A stretch of 46,078 nucleotides of DNA, taken from positions 1 through 46,078 of the forward strand of contig JAFXBF010000007.1 of NCBI GenBank assembly GCA_017516745.1. The letters are read 5' to 3'. Position 1 is the stretch's first letter; every line of letters starts with the position of its first letter. Origin of the DNA: Clostridia bacterium (GTDB lineage Bacteria > Bacillota > Clostridia > Oscillospirales > Acutalibacteraceae). Below, piece after piece: positions 28,158 through 37,598 of this stretch. The notes under the pieces were generated by a model. The model was not told the DNA's origin. It did no database searches and saw nothing but the letters and a program-made list of their open reading frames with translations. Position numbers and translations under genes: made by a program.

Positions 28158-29078
28158 TTAGCGTTTTTTACACTCAAAGCACAGCCAATCGTTTTTATCG
28201 TGACGGGCTATGACTTCAAAGCCGTTTTTCTCGAAGGCTTCGAGCACTTCGTGCTCACGGGGCTTGATTATACCCGAGGCGATGAAAACACCGCCGTCGG
28301 CAAGGAATTCGCCGACCTGTGAGGAGAACAGAATAATAATATCGGCAACGATGTTTGCGGCAATAACCTCAAATTTACCCGAAACCATATCGGCAAGGTT
28401 GCCCTTGTAAACGGTGTACTTCGGCTCTGTGAAGCCGTTTACCTCGCCGTTTTCACGAGCTGTTTTTGCGGCAAGGGCATCAATATCGACGCCGACAGCC
28501 TTTTTTGCACCAAGCAGAAGCGAAGCCACGCTCAATATACCGCTGCCGCAGCCGACATCGAGCATATTTACGTTTTCATTAATATAGGGCTCAAGTGCTT
28601 CAAGGCAGAGGCGTGTTGTTTCGTGAGTGCCTGAGCCGAAAGCAAGACCCGGCTCGATTGAAAGCACCGCTCTGCCGTTTGCGTTGTAATCGTCAATCCA
28701 AAGGGGACGGATGAGCAGACGCTCACCTATCTCCATAGGCTTGAAATATGCCTTCCAGTTGTTTTCCCAGTCCTCATTTCGGCAGATGTTTGTATTCATC
28801 TCATAGGGAATTTTTTCGGCTGCAAAACGCTCCGTGAGGAAGGCTGTTGCTTCGGCAGGATTATCCTCGGGCGAAATATAGATATGTATAAGACCCTTGC
28901 TGCGGTCCTTTGCAAGCAAATCTTCATCAATAAGGTCTATGCCTGCAATTTCAAAAGCCTCCTGCTCAAGGGTGCGGTAATCCTCGATATAAACACCGGG
29001 TACAATCACCTGTGCAATTGCCGCAGCCTTGTCAAGGTCATTTGCATCAACGGTTATAATAATTTCTGTCCAATCCAT
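28158..29078 (-). CDS. prmA: Ribosomal protein L11 methyltransferase
   Basis: This 306-residue protein is PrmA, which trimethylates ribosomal protein L11 using S-adenosylmethionine. The N-terminal substrate-binding domain (about 1-115) precedes a class I methyltransferase domain. SAM motif I reads MLDVGCGSGILSVAS near residue 172, followed by VGVDIDALAAKTARENGEVNG, and the motif IV-like IAANIVADIII typical for PrmA. GLAFGSGTHETTRLCLEAL just before motif I is a PrmA hallmark. Length is normal. It lies 11 bp downstream of the yhaM-type gene in the same direction, probably in one transcript; AAGAGGAT before the ATG is a weak ribosome site. Confidence 0.95.
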   Translation of the reverse strand: MDWTEIIITVDANDLDKAAAIAQVIVPGVYIEDYRTLEQEAFEIAGIDLIDEDLLAKDRSKGLIHIYISPEDNPAEATAFLTERFAAEKIPYEMNTNICRNEDWENNWKAYFKPMEIGERLLIRPLWIDDYNANGRAVLSIEPGLAFGSGTHETTRLCLEALEPYINENVNMLDVGCGSGILSVASLLLGAKKAVGVDIDALAAKTARENGEVNGFTEPKYTVYKGNLADMVSGKFEVIAANIVADIIILFSSQVGEFLADGGVFIASGIIKPREHEVLEAFEKNGFEVIARHDKNDWLCFECKKR

Positions 29079-29089
29079 AATAAATCCTC

Positions 29090-30070
29090 TTATTTATCCA
29101 GACCCAGGTCTGTTTCTTTTGTAACGTCCACTCTGCCGTGGTTGTAGAAGGCTCTGTTATCCAGCGCCCACTGACGGCTTGAAAATGCGCCCTGCTCAAC
29201 ACCGTTGACCGCAGAATTAACTTCAACAATGCGTGCATCCAGTCTGTCAAGGGCAGCGAGAATATCCGCTTCGATAAACAGCGGTCTGACAGCCGCACCG
29301 AATTCGGGGTCGCCGTGGTGGGAAATTAACATATGCTCGAGCAAAACAGCCTTTTCGTGGCTGACGCCAAGCCTTTCTGCCGTTTTATCAACAAGCATTG
29401 CGCCCTTTACAAGGTGGCCGAGGAGTGTACCCTCTACGCTGTAGCCCGAGGCTATGCCCGTTTCGTTAGCAACAAGCTCGTCGAGCTTTGCAATATCGTG
29501 AAGCATTGCACCGCCAAGCAGCAAATCCTCATCGACAAAGGGATAGATTTTGCAGATGCTCTGCGCAAGGCGGACTATTGAAAGCGTGTGCTGAAGCAGA
29601 CCGCTTCGCATAGCGTGGTGTAATTTGAATGCAGCAGGATAGTAAAGTAGCTTTTCCTCATTTTCGGTAAGGATTGTTTTAACAAGCAGGGAAAGCTCCT
29701 TGTCGGAAAAGTTTTCCGCTATTGAAACAAGCTCGTCAAACATAGCCCTGCCCGAATAGACAGCACCCTGTACAAAGTCCTCTACCCTTACGTTGTCTGC
29801 GGGAATGGCGGCACGGATTCTGTCCACACGAAGCTGGTCAACATCGTTAAACTTGTTTATCGTGCCCTGCACCTTTACAAGTGTGTTGGGCTGATAGAAG
29901 CCGTGGATATTCTCATCATAATTCCACAGCTTGCCGTTAATTTCACCGCTCTTGTCGCTCAGGACAAGGTCGAGGTACGCTCCGCCGTTTTTATTGGTTT
30001 TTTTCTCACACGATTTTACAAGGCAGTAACCCGTATGTGTGCCCGATTTTTCGTGGTAAGTAAAATTCAA
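29090..30070 (-). CDS. yhaM: YhaM-type 3'-5' exoribonuclease (OB-fold plus HD domain)
   Basis: This 326-residue protein has an N-terminal OB-fold nucleic-acid-binding domain (about 10-90) and an HD domain (about 140-290). Metal ligands are visible: the LLQHTLSI His (161), AMLHDIAKLDEL (His191, Asp192), HMLISHHGDPEFG near 245-257. This architecture is that of YhaM of Bacillus, a Mn-dependent 3'-5' exoribonuclease also able to trim DNA, that removes short tails from RNAs. The gene name rests on architecture and length. The start gives MNFTYHEKSG; a GAGTGAATT lies upstream. It is the first gene of the operon with prmA. Confidence 0.9.
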   Translation of the reverse strand: MNFTYHEKSGTHTGYCLVKSCEKKTNKNGGAYLDLVLSDKSGEINGKLWNYDENIHGFYQPNTLVKVQGTINKFNDVDQLRVDRIRAAIPADNVRVEDFVQGAVYSGRAMFDELVSIAENFSDKELSLLVKTILTENEEKLLYYPAAFKLHHAMRSGLLQHTLSIVRLAQSICKIYPFVDEDLLLGGAMLHDIAKLDELVANETGIASGYSVEGTLLGHLVKGAMLVDKTAERLGVSHEKAVLLEHMLISHHGDPEFGAAVRPLFIEADILAALDRLDARIVEVNSAVNGVEQGAFSSRQWALDNRAFYNHGRVDVTKETDLGLDK

Positions 30071-30213
30071 AGAAATTCACTCCAATCTGTATATCTTAAT
30101 TATTATACATTGCCTCTTTAACTTTTACAACCTAAAAACAGAATTTTATAAAAGTTTTAATATTTAAATAAAATAAAAAATTTTGCAATAATTATAGATT
30201 ATATTAAAATATG

Positions 30214-30222
30214 TGGTATAAT
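30214..30222 (+). promoter_or_regulatory. Extended -10 promoter for ymfF-ymfH-lgt
   Basis: TGG-TATAAT (30214-30222) is an extended -10 element about 64 bp before the start; no convincing -35 at the right distance. The surrounding gap is very AT-rich. Confidence 0.5.
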
Positions 30223-30285
30223 AATTTTAATTAAAATAGGTTAGTGTTGTTTATTACAATCATTTTTTGAAAGGACAAGCGGAAA

Positions 30286-31578
30286 ATGAATTATTCTTTT
30301 GCTCTCTCCTCCCCTGTCAACGGTCTTAATATATGCAGCGTTGACACAAAATCGAATTTCAAGGTTGCCATTATCACGGCTAATTTTGCGTTGCCGCTTG
30401 GCAAGGATGCGGCGGTAAATGCGCTTATTCCCGGCCTGCTCAAGCGCACCTGCAGAAAGTACCCGACGCTTACCGAAATGAACAAGCATCTTGCCTCTCT
30501 TTACGGCGCAATGGTTGCCGCAGGCGTTTCAAAGGACGGCGAAAGCCAGGTTATCACGCTTCGTGTAACCGCACTTGAGGACAGGTTTTCTTTAAGTGAC
30601 GAAAAGATATCCGAAAAAGCGGCAGAGCTTTTGCTTGACCTTATTTTTGACCCCAACCTGACAGACGGCAAGTTTAATGAAGCCGATGTCGAGCGTGAAA
30701 AGCGCCTTATGATTGAGCAGATTGAAAGCGAGCTCAACGACAAGCGCTACTACGCACTCAAGCGCTGCACAGAGATAATGTGCGAAAACGAGGTTTATGC
30801 ACTCAGCCGCAGCGGCGAAATTGAGGATATAAAGGCTGTCACACCCGAAAGCGTAACCGAGGCATGGAAAAATATGCTTAAGAGCGCAAAGGTGTATTTC
30901 GGCATTACAGGCAGTATGAACGCAGAAAGCATTTCGGAACAGATAAAAGAAAAGTTCAGCTCAATCGACCGTTCGGCACTTGCAACGCTCCGCACAGAGT
31001 TTGTTGTTTCTGCAGAAGAGCCCCGAAAGGTGCGTGAAGAGCTGCCCGTAAAGCAGGGCAAGCTCGTTATGGGTATGAGAGCAGGTATGACCGACTGCGA
31101 GGACAATTACGTAGCCATCAAGGTTATGTGCGATATTTTCGGTGGTGGGGTTTACTCAAAGCTCTTTAACAATGTCCGTGAAAAGATGAGCCTTTGCTAC
31201 TACTGCTCTGCGGCGTTCAACCGTGCAAAGGGTCTGATTATGGTGCAAAGCGGCATTGAAAACGAAAATGAGCTCAAGGCAACAGACGCCATTCTCCAGC
31301 AGCTTGAAGATATCAGAAACGGCAGCTTCACCGATGATGAGTTTGAGTCCTCCATCAAGGGTCTTACAAACCTTATTTACGGTGTGGGTGACACACCCGA
31401 AGGTCTCGACCGATGGTACAGCGGACAGATGCTTGACAGCGAGATTATGACACCCGAAGAATACGCAAAGCTGATTTCAGCCGTTACACGTGAGCAGGTT
31501 ATTGCTGCCGCACAGAATGTAACGCTTGACACGGTATATATGCTTGCGGGCACAGACACGCAGGACGACGAGGAATAA
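30286..31578 (+). CDS. Inactive M16 peptidase-like protein (YmfF-type)
   Basis: This 430-residue protein has the M16 (insulinase/mitochondrial processing peptidase) fold but lacks the zinc-binding HxxEH motif: the corresponding region reads LTEMNKHLASLYGAMVAA. Such non-catalytic subunits pair with an active M16 partner, here the next gene, 13 bp downstream. The arrangement matches the Bacillus ymfF-ymfH pair, annotated in EF-P 5-aminopentanol-related contexts, but its exact role remains poorly known. The C-terminal half contains GGGVYSKLFNNVREKMSLCYYCSA, the conserved second-domain motif of M16. AAAGGA lies 10 bp before the ATG. It starts a three-gene operon with lgt. Confidence 0.88.
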   Translation: MNYSFALSSPVNGLNICSVDTKSNFKVAIITANFALPLGKDAAVNALIPGLLKRTCRKYPTLTEMNKHLASLYGAMVAAGVSKDGESQVITLRVTALEDRFSLSDEKISEKAAELLLDLIFDPNLTDGKFNEADVEREKRLMIEQIESELNDKRYYALKRCTEIMCENEVYALSRSGEIEDIKAVTPESVTEAWKNMLKSAKVYFGITGSMNAESISEQIKEKFSSIDRSALATLRTEFVVSAEEPRKVREELPVKQGKLVMGMRAGMTDCEDNYVAIKVMCDIFGGGVYSKLFNNVREKMSLCYYCSAAFNRAKGLIMVQSGIENENELKATDAILQQLEDIRNGSFTDDEFESSIKGLTNLIYGVGDTPEGLDRWYSGQMLDSEIMTPEEYAKLISAVTREQVIAAAQNVTLDTVYMLAGTDTQDDEE

Positions 31579-31591
31579 GGAGGGAAGAAAA

Positions 31592-32872
31592 GTGAGCATT
31601 ATATTCAACGAAATTAAAAACGAGCTGCTTGACGAAAAGTGCTACCATATCGAGCACCCGACAGGACTTAACATCTATGTTTTCCCCAAGCCCGGTTACG
31701 CAGGCGCTTACGCCGTTTTCGGCACAAACTACGGCTCAATTGACACAAAAATTCTCACCGCAGACGGCACACTTGCCGACATTCCCGAGGGCACGGCACA
31801 TTTTCTTGAGCACAAGCTGTTCGAGAGTGAGGACCTTGACGCTTTTGCACGCTACGCAAAGACGGGTGCAAGTGCAAACGCCTACACCTCGTTTGACACA
31901 ACCTGCTACCTTTTCTCCTGCACGGGTGATTTCAACGAATCTCTGAAAATCCTGCTTGACTTTGTTCAGTCGCCTTATTTTACCGAGCAGACCGTTGCCA
32001 AGGAGCAGGGCATTATCGGCCAGGAAATCACGATGTACAAGGACGTTCCCGACTGGGAGGTGCTGTTCAACCTTCTTCGTGCGCTTTACCACAGCCACCC
32101 CGTCAGAATTGATATTGCAGGCACGGTTGAGTCCATTGCCGAAATTACGGCACAAACACTTTACGACTGCTACAACAATTTCTATAATCTGAATAACATG
32201 GTTCTTGCCGTTGCAGGCAATGTTGACATTGACGAAATAATTAAAATCTGCGACGAAATGCTCAAGCCCTGCGGTGAGTTCAACTTTGTAAGAAAGCCGC
32301 ACGAAGAGCCGGAAAATATAGTTCAGGACTATATTGAAGAAAAGCTCTCCGTTTCCGCACCGATATTCTCACTCGGTTTCAAGGAAAGCTACGGTCTGCC
32401 CAAGAGAAACTTGAAGCAGAAGATTGCGGCAGATGTACTGCTTGAGCTGCTTGCAGGCACAACTTCCGAGCTTTACAACAGCCTGCTTGAGCAGGGCTTA
32501 ATCAATACCAGCTTCGGCTTTGAGCAGTTTACGGGCTTCGGTTACGGCGCAACGATATTCAACGGCGAAAGCAAGGACCCCGAAGAAACAGCAAAGCAGA
32601 TTAAGGCCGCTATTAAGGCGATGCGTGAAAACGGCATAAACGCCGAAGACTTTGAGCGCACACGCAGAAAGCTTTACGGCAGAACGGTTATGAGTTTCAA
32701 CGATATTGACGAAATTGCAAACGACCTTGTCGGTGCACACTTCGACAAAGTCGGCGTGTTTGAGGATATTGACATTTTCCGCTCACTTACCGTAAAGGAT
32801 GTAGAGGAAGTTCTGGGCAGCACTATGCGTGAGGAATACTGCGCACTTTCGGTAATAAACCCGATAGAATAA
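31592..32872 (+). CDS. M16 zinc metallopeptidase (YmfH-type)
   Basis: This protein of about 426 residues is the active partner: GTAHFLEHKLFES carries the inverted zinc motif HxxEH, and a further Glu (in the VAKEQGIIGQEITMYKD stretch) completes the metal site. The second domain is present through residue 426. I set the start at GTG 31592, because AAGGAGGG (31577-31584) lies 7 bp upstream and overlaps the stop of the previous gene; the longer frame runs back into that gene. The pair probably forms a heterodimer that cleaves small peptides. The next gene, lgt, is 18 bp downstream. The substrate is unknown. Confidence 0.92.
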   Translation: MSIIFNEIKNELLDEKCYHIEHPTGLNIYVFPKPGYAGAYAVFGTNYGSIDTKILTADGTLADIPEGTAHFLEHKLFESEDLDAFARYAKTGASANAYTSFDTTCYLFSCTGDFNESLKILLDFVQSPYFTEQTVAKEQGIIGQEITMYKDVPDWEVLFNLLRALYHSHPVRIDIAGTVESIAEITAQTLYDCYNNFYNLNNMVLAVAGNVDIDEIIKICDEMLKPCGEFNFVRKPHEEPENIVQDYIEEKLSVSAPIFSLGFKESYGLPKRNLKQKIAADVLLELLAGTTSELYNSLLEQGLINTSFGFEQFTGFGYGATIFNGESKDPEETAKQIKAAIKAMRENGINAEDFERTRRKLYGRTVMSFNDIDEIANDLVGAHFDKVGVFEDIDIFRSLTVKDVEEVLGSTMREEYCALSVINPIE

Positions 32873-32890
32873 AAAAGGACGTGTAAAGAA

Positions 32891-33931
32891 ATGGATTCAA
32901 CAACCGTATATTTTTCGTTTCTCGATAAGGGAATAGAGGTAAGCTCAATCCTCACCCAGTTCAGCCTTTTCGGCAAAGATATCACAATCCGCTGGTACGG
33001 CGCAATTATCGCCTTCGGCTTTTTGCTTGCCGTACTCTGGGGCGGCAGAATGGCTTACAAGTGGAAAATGAACCTTGACAAGATGATTGACGTGCTTATT
33101 GCAGGCACCTTCGGCGGTATTTTAGGCGCAAGGCTTTACTACGTAATCTTCCGCTGGGAATACTACGCCGAGCACCTTGACGAGGTTTTCCAAATATGGC
33201 GTGGCGGTCTTGCAATTTACGGCGGTATAATCGGCGCACTTATTGCGGCATTTATTGTCTGCAAATTCAACAAGCTCAACTTCTATAATCTCCTCGACTG
33301 CGCAGGTATGAGCCTGCTTATCGGTCAGGGTATAGGTCGCTGGGGTAACTTTGCAAACCAGGAGGCCTTCGGCTCAAACACCAATATGCCCTGGGGTATG
33401 ATAAGTGAAAAAACAACGATTTACCTTGTTGACCACAAGGAAGAGCTTTCCGAGCTCGGCGTTACGGTTGACCCCTACTCCCCCGTTCACCCGACCTTCC
33501 TTTACGAGTCGCTGTGGTGTCTTGGCTCATTCCTTATTCTTCTTTTTATTTACAAAAAGTGCCGCCGCTTCAGCGGTCAGCTTTTCCTGACATACGGTCT
33601 GCTTTACGGCACGGGCAGAGCAATTATTGAAGGCTTCCGCACGGACAGCCTGTACATCGGCTCAACCTCACTTCGTGTTTCACAGCTGCTTTCAATTGTC
33701 GTTGCGGCAATTTTCCTTGTACTTCTTATATCTCTCACTCTCAAATACAAGAAAAACCCCAAGCCCATTGAGGGTGTTGATTTCTTCCCCGAAGAAACAA
33801 AAAAAGAGAAAAAGAAAAACGGCAAGGCAAACAAAGCAGATATGCAGACCCTTGCACAAAAGCGTGCTGAAAAGATGGTTAAAGAGGAAGAAAAACAGGA
33901 AGATACAGCAACGGTTGAAACCGAAGAATAA
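32891..33931 (+). CDS. lgt: Prolipoprotein diacylglyceryl transferase
   Basis: This 346-residue membrane enzyme adds diacylglycerol from phosphatidylglycerol to the lipobox Cys of prolipoproteins, the first step of lipoprotein maturation. Seven hydrophobic segments span about residues 30-290. The Lgt signature reads GQGIGRWGNFANQEAFG near residues 145-160, and RWYG near the first segment and HPTFLYESLW near 200 are also family motifs. The C-terminal 60 residues (after about 286) are a charged Lys/Glu-rich tail, longer than in most Lgt proteins and probably cytoplasmic. The lipoprotein at 15408-16307 is a likely substrate type. A terminator follows. Confidence 0.96.
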   Translation: MDSTTVYFSFLDKGIEVSSILTQFSLFGKDITIRWYGAIIAFGFLLAVLWGGRMAYKWKMNLDKMIDVLIAGTFGGILGARLYYVIFRWEYYAEHLDEVFQIWRGGLAIYGGIIGALIAAFIVCKFNKLNFYNLLDCAGMSLLIGQGIGRWGNFANQEAFGSNTNMPWGMISEKTTIYLVDHKEELSELGVTVDPYSPVHPTFLYESLWCLGSFLILLFIYKKCRRFSGQLFLTYGLLYGTGRAIIEGFRTDSLYIGSTSLRVSQLLSIVVAAIFLVLLISLTLKYKKNPKPIEGVDFFPEETKKEKKKNGKANKADMQTLAQKRAEKMVKEEEKQEDTATVETEE

Positions 33932-33942
33932 AGAATAAAAAA

Positions 33943-33969
33943 GCAACAGCCGTTTTACTCGGCTGTTGC
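33943..33969. terminator. Bidirectional hairpin terminator
   Basis: A 10-bp perfect stem (33943-33952 with 33960-33969) between the convergent lgt and dus genes; it overlaps the stop of the dus gene. A-rich sequence precedes it. Confidence 0.8.
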
Positions 33970-34920
33970 AATTACCTTTTCAGCTATTCGTTTTATATCG
34001 TTAATTACCGTTAATTCGCAGATTTCTCTGCGGAGCGCTGCCGCACCACGGATGCCTTTCATATACCATGCAGCGTGCTTGCGTGCTTCGAGCATACCGA
34101 CCTTTTCGCCCTTATATTCGCAGAGCAATTGAATATGCCTGAGCATTACTTCCATTCGTTTTTCAACGCTCGGCTCTGGGATTATTTCGCCGTGCTCGAT
34201 ATAAGCGTTAATCTGCTCAAATGCCCACGGTCTGCCGAGTGCACCTCTGCCGACCATCACGGCTTTACAACCGGTTTCCTGCAGCAGCTTATGTGCGGTT
34301 ACACCGTCGGTCACATCGCCGTTGGCAACAACGTCGATACCGACCGCATCACAGACTGCCTTAATATGCTCGGGATATACCGGCGGAGCATACATCTGCA
34401 CCTTTGTTCTGCCGTGCACGGTTAAAGCTGATGCACCTGCGTTTTCACAGCGTTTTGCAAGGTCAACACAGTTTATATTTTCAGTATCCCAGCCGATACG
34501 CATTTTTACCGTTACGGGTAAATCCACGGCTTTTACTACAGCCTCAACAATTCTTTCTGCAAGGTCAGGCTGCTTCATCAGCGCAGACCCACCGCCGTTT
34601 CCTGCAATTTTCGGAGCAGGACAGCCCATATTTATATCTATTGCATCGGGCTTAAATTCAAGCGCTTTTACTGCCGCCTTTGCCATAAATTCGGGGTCAT
34701 CGCCGAAAAGCTGTGCGGCACAGGGACGCTCAACCTCGCTTATTTTAAGAAGCTCTCTCGACTTACGGTCGCACATACAAAGCCCCTTTGCGCTCACCAT
34801 TTCGGTTACGGTATAGCCTGCACCGAATTCGGCGCATATTTCACGGAAGGCTCTGTCCGCAACACCTGCCATAGGCGCAAGTGCGGCACAGCCCCTCCAA
34901 TCTGTTTTACCAATCAACAC
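33955..34920 (-). CDS. tRNA-dihydrouridine synthase (DusB-type)
   Basis: This 321-residue FMN enzyme reduces uridine to dihydrouridine in tRNA. It has the TIM-barrel start LAPMAGVADRAFREIC, the catalytic Cys in INMGCPAPKIAGNGGGSALM (near residue 100), phosphate-binding VVANGDVTDG and VMVGRGALGRPWAF, and the C-terminal helical tRNA-binding domain. The DusB-type is suggested by the sequence pattern and is common in Firmicutes. It is single, divergent from polA with an 83-bp gap. The stop lies within the shared terminator. Confidence 0.93.
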   Translation of the reverse strand: MLIGKTDWRGCAALAPMAGVADRAFREICAEFGAGYTVTEMVSAKGLCMCDRKSRELLKISEVERPCAAQLFGDDPEFMAKAAVKALEFKPDAIDINMGCPAPKIAGNGGGSALMKQPDLAERIVEAVVKAVDLPVTVKMRIGWDTENINCVDLAKRCENAGASALTVHGRTKVQMYAPPVYPEHIKAVCDAVGIDVVANGDVTDGVTAHKLLQETGCKAVMVGRGALGRPWAFEQINAYIEHGEIIPEPSVEKRMEVMLRHIQLLCEYKGEKVGMLEARKHAAWYMKGIRGAAALRREICELTVINDIKRIAEKVIATAE

Positions 34921-35003
34921 TCTTTATCACCTTGGAAATTCATCATAACGATTTTATATATTATCACATTTGAAACTCACAGTCAAACGGAGGAAGAAAA
35001 AAT

Positions 35004-37592
35004 ATGAAGCTGATGGTTATTGACGGCAACAGTATATTAAACCGTGCGTTTTACGGAATAAAGCTGCTGACCACTAAGGACGGCAAATTCACAAACGGAA
35101 TATACGGCTTTATGTCCATTCTTCTGCGCCTGACTGACGAAGTAAAGCCCGACGGTGTGGCAATAGCCTTTGACGTGAAAGCACCTACTTTCCGCCACAA
35201 GATGTACGACGGCTACAAGGCACAGCGCAAGGGTATGCCGCCCGAGCTTGCCCAGCAGATGCCGACACTTAAAGATTTGCTCCGTGCTCTCGGCTACACC
35301 CTGCTCGAAAGAGAGGGCTGGGAGGCAGACGATATTTTAGGCACGCTTGCAGCGAGTTGCAAGGACGGTGACGAGTGCTTTATTGCAACAGGTGACCGTG
35401 ACTCCTTACAGCTTGTTGATAAAAAGGTTAACGTTCTTCTCACCGCCACAAAAATGGGCAAGCCCCAGACTATTAAGTATGACGAAGCAAAAATCCTTGA
35501 AACCTACGGTGTGACACCGCCGCAGCTCATTGAAATAAAGGCCTTGCAGGGTGACAGCTCGGACAACATTCCCGGTGTTGCAGGCATAGGCGAAAAGACC
35601 GCAGGCGAGCTGATAAAGAGCTTTAATAACATTGATTATATTTACGAAAACCTTGACAGTATTGAGATAAAGGATTCCGTCAGAAAGAAGCTTGCAGCTG
35701 ACAAGGATATGGCGTTTTTGAGCCGTACGCTCGGCACAATCAGCCGTGAGGCACCCGTTGAAACGGCGTATGAGAATTACATTGTCGGTACACCAAACGC
35801 CTTTGAGTGCGTTAAGATACTCACAGAGCTTGAAATGTTCAGTATGATTGAACGCCTGCACCTTGACCCGAAGGCGGCACCGGCTGTTAAAACTCACGAG
35901 CCGAAGGAAAAGTATGTATGCACGGAGTGTGACAATATTTCGGCGCTCACAGCCGTAGTAAAAAAAGACGGCAAGGCTTATTTCACGCTTGAAAAGCAGG
36001 GTGACGAGGTTACGGGCATATATGTCCGCAGCTCAAATGAAACCGCTCACCTTTCGGCACTTAACCTGTGCTTTATGAGCCTTGTTGAAGAAATTTTCGA
36101 GGACGAAGCGGTTGCAAAGATAACCGACGATTCAAAGGCCGCCTTTGCCTTTGCAAAGGAAAACGGAATTGGGCTGAAAAACGTCATTTTTGATGCACAG
36201 CTTGCAGGATATATTTTAAATCCTTCATCTAACGATTATTCCGCTTCAAGGCTTGCAATGGAATACGGCGTGGAATTACCTGCCGATGAGGACGAAAAAT
36301 CCCCTGCCGTTGCCTGCTGGCTGTTAAATAAAATTGAAGAAAAGCTGACTGAAAAGCTGAAAGAAAACGGACAGACAGAATTGCTGCTCGGCATAGAAAT
36401 TCCGCTAGCAAGAGTGCTTGCCGATATGGAAGCAACAGGCTTTGAGGTTGACCGCAACGGCATAGCAGAATTTGGCAAAAAGCTGGAAGAAGACATAAAC
36501 AAAATCACGCAGGAGATATATGACGAGGTAGGATATGAATTCAACCTCAACTCCCCCAAGCAGTTGGGTGAAGCGCTTTTTGAAAAGTTAGGTCTTCCTG
36601 CAAAAAAGAAGACGAAAAGCGGCTATTCCACCAACGCCGAACAGCTTGAAAAGCTCGCACCCGATTACCCCGTTGTTGCAAAAATTCTCGAATACCGCAC
36701 GTGGGCAAAGCTCAAATCCACCTACTGCGAGGGACTTATAAAGGCTATTGAGAGCGACGGCAGAATACGCTCCACACTCAACCAGACCGAAACCCGCACG
36801 GGCAGAATTTCATCAACCGAGCCGAATTTACAGAACATTCCTGTGCGTACCGAGCTCGGCAGAGAAATGAGAAAGTTCTTCCGTGCAAAGGCAGGCTCAG
36901 TGCTTGTTGACGCCGACTATTCGCAGATTGAACTGCGTGTACTTGCCGATATTGCGGACGACAAAACAATGATTGAAGCCTTTAATTCGGGTGACGATAT
37001 TCACACAATCACCGCTTCGCAGGTTTTCAATATGCCGCTTAATATGGTAACTCCGCTTATGAGAAGCCGTGCAAAGGCTGTCAACTTCGGCATTGTTTAC
37101 GGCATAGGTGCTTTCTCACTTGCACAGAATATCGGCGTTACGAGGGCAGAGGCGGATGCCTACATCAAGGGCTATCTTAACCACTACTCGGGCGTTGACA
37201 GTTATATGAAAGAGATAGTCGAAACCGCAAAGGAAACGGGTTACGTCAAAACCCTTTTCAACCGCCGCAGATATCTGCCCGAACTTAACAATTCAAACGG
37301 TATGCTTCGTGCCTTCGGCGAAAGGGTTGCTCGCAATATGCCCATTCAGGGCACGGCGGCAGATATAATCAAAATTGCCATGGTAAGAGTTTACGACAGG
37401 CTTAAAGCCGAAAAGCTTAAAGCCAAGCTCATAATGCAGGTGCACGACGAGCTTATAATCGAAGCACCCGAAAACGAAGCAGAAAAAGTAAAAGCAATAC
37501 TCAAGGAAGAAATGGAAAACGCTGTGTCGCTCAAGGTTAAAATGCTTGCAGACGTAAGCATTGGCAAGACCTGGTACGATGCGAAAGGATAA
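35004..37592 (+). CDS. polA: DNA polymerase I
   Basis: This 862-residue protein is DNA polymerase I, used for gap filling and RNA-primer removal. The N-terminal 5'-nuclease domain (about 1-290) has VIDGNSILNRAFYG, GWEADDILGTLA and TGDRDSLQL with the acidic metal ligands, and the helix-hairpin-helix GDSSDNIPGVAGIGEKTA. The middle exonuclease-like domain (about 300-480) lacks the DTE proofreading motif, as in many Firmicutes. The polymerase domain has motif A DADYSQIELR (near 637), motif B RSRAKAVNFGIVYG, and motif C QVHDELIIEA (near 815). GGAGG lies before the ATG. It is the first of four tightly packed genes. Confidence 0.98.
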   Translation: MKLMVIDGNSILNRAFYGIKLLTTKDGKFTNGIYGFMSILLRLTDEVKPDGVAIAFDVKAPTFRHKMYDGYKAQRKGMPPELAQQMPTLKDLLRALGYTLLEREGWEADDILGTLAASCKDGDECFIATGDRDSLQLVDKKVNVLLTATKMGKPQTIKYDEAKILETYGVTPPQLIEIKALQGDSSDNIPGVAGIGEKTAGELIKSFNNIDYIYENLDSIEIKDSVRKKLAADKDMAFLSRTLGTISREAPVETAYENYIVGTPNAFECVKILTELEMFSMIERLHLDPKAAPAVKTHEPKEKYVCTECDNISALTAVVKKDGKAYFTLEKQGDEVTGIYVRSSNETAHLSALNLCFMSLVEEIFEDEAVAKITDDSKAAFAFAKENGIGLKNVIFDAQLAGYILNPSSNDYSASRLAMEYGVELPADEDEKSPAVACWLLNKIEEKLTEKLKENGQTELLLGIEIPLARVLADMEATGFEVDRNGIAEFGKKLEEDINKITQEIYDEVGYEFNLNSPKQLGEALFEKLGLPAKKKTKSGYSTNAEQLEKLAPDYPVVAKILEYRTWAKLKSTYCEGLIKAIESDGRIRSTLNQTETRTGRISSTEPNLQNIPVRTELGREMRKFFRAKAGSVLVDADYSQIELRVLADIADDKTMIEAFNSGDDIHTITASQVFNMPLNMVTPLMRSRAKAVNFGIVYGIGAFSLAQNIGVTRAEADAYIKGYLNHYSGVDSYMKEIVETAKETGYVKTLFNRRRYLPELNNSNGMLRAFGERVARNMPIQGTAADIIKIAMVRVYDRLKAEKLKAKLIMQVHDELIIEAPENEAEKVKAILKEEMENAVSLKVKMLADVSIGKTWYDAKG

Positions 37593-37598
37593 GGAAAA

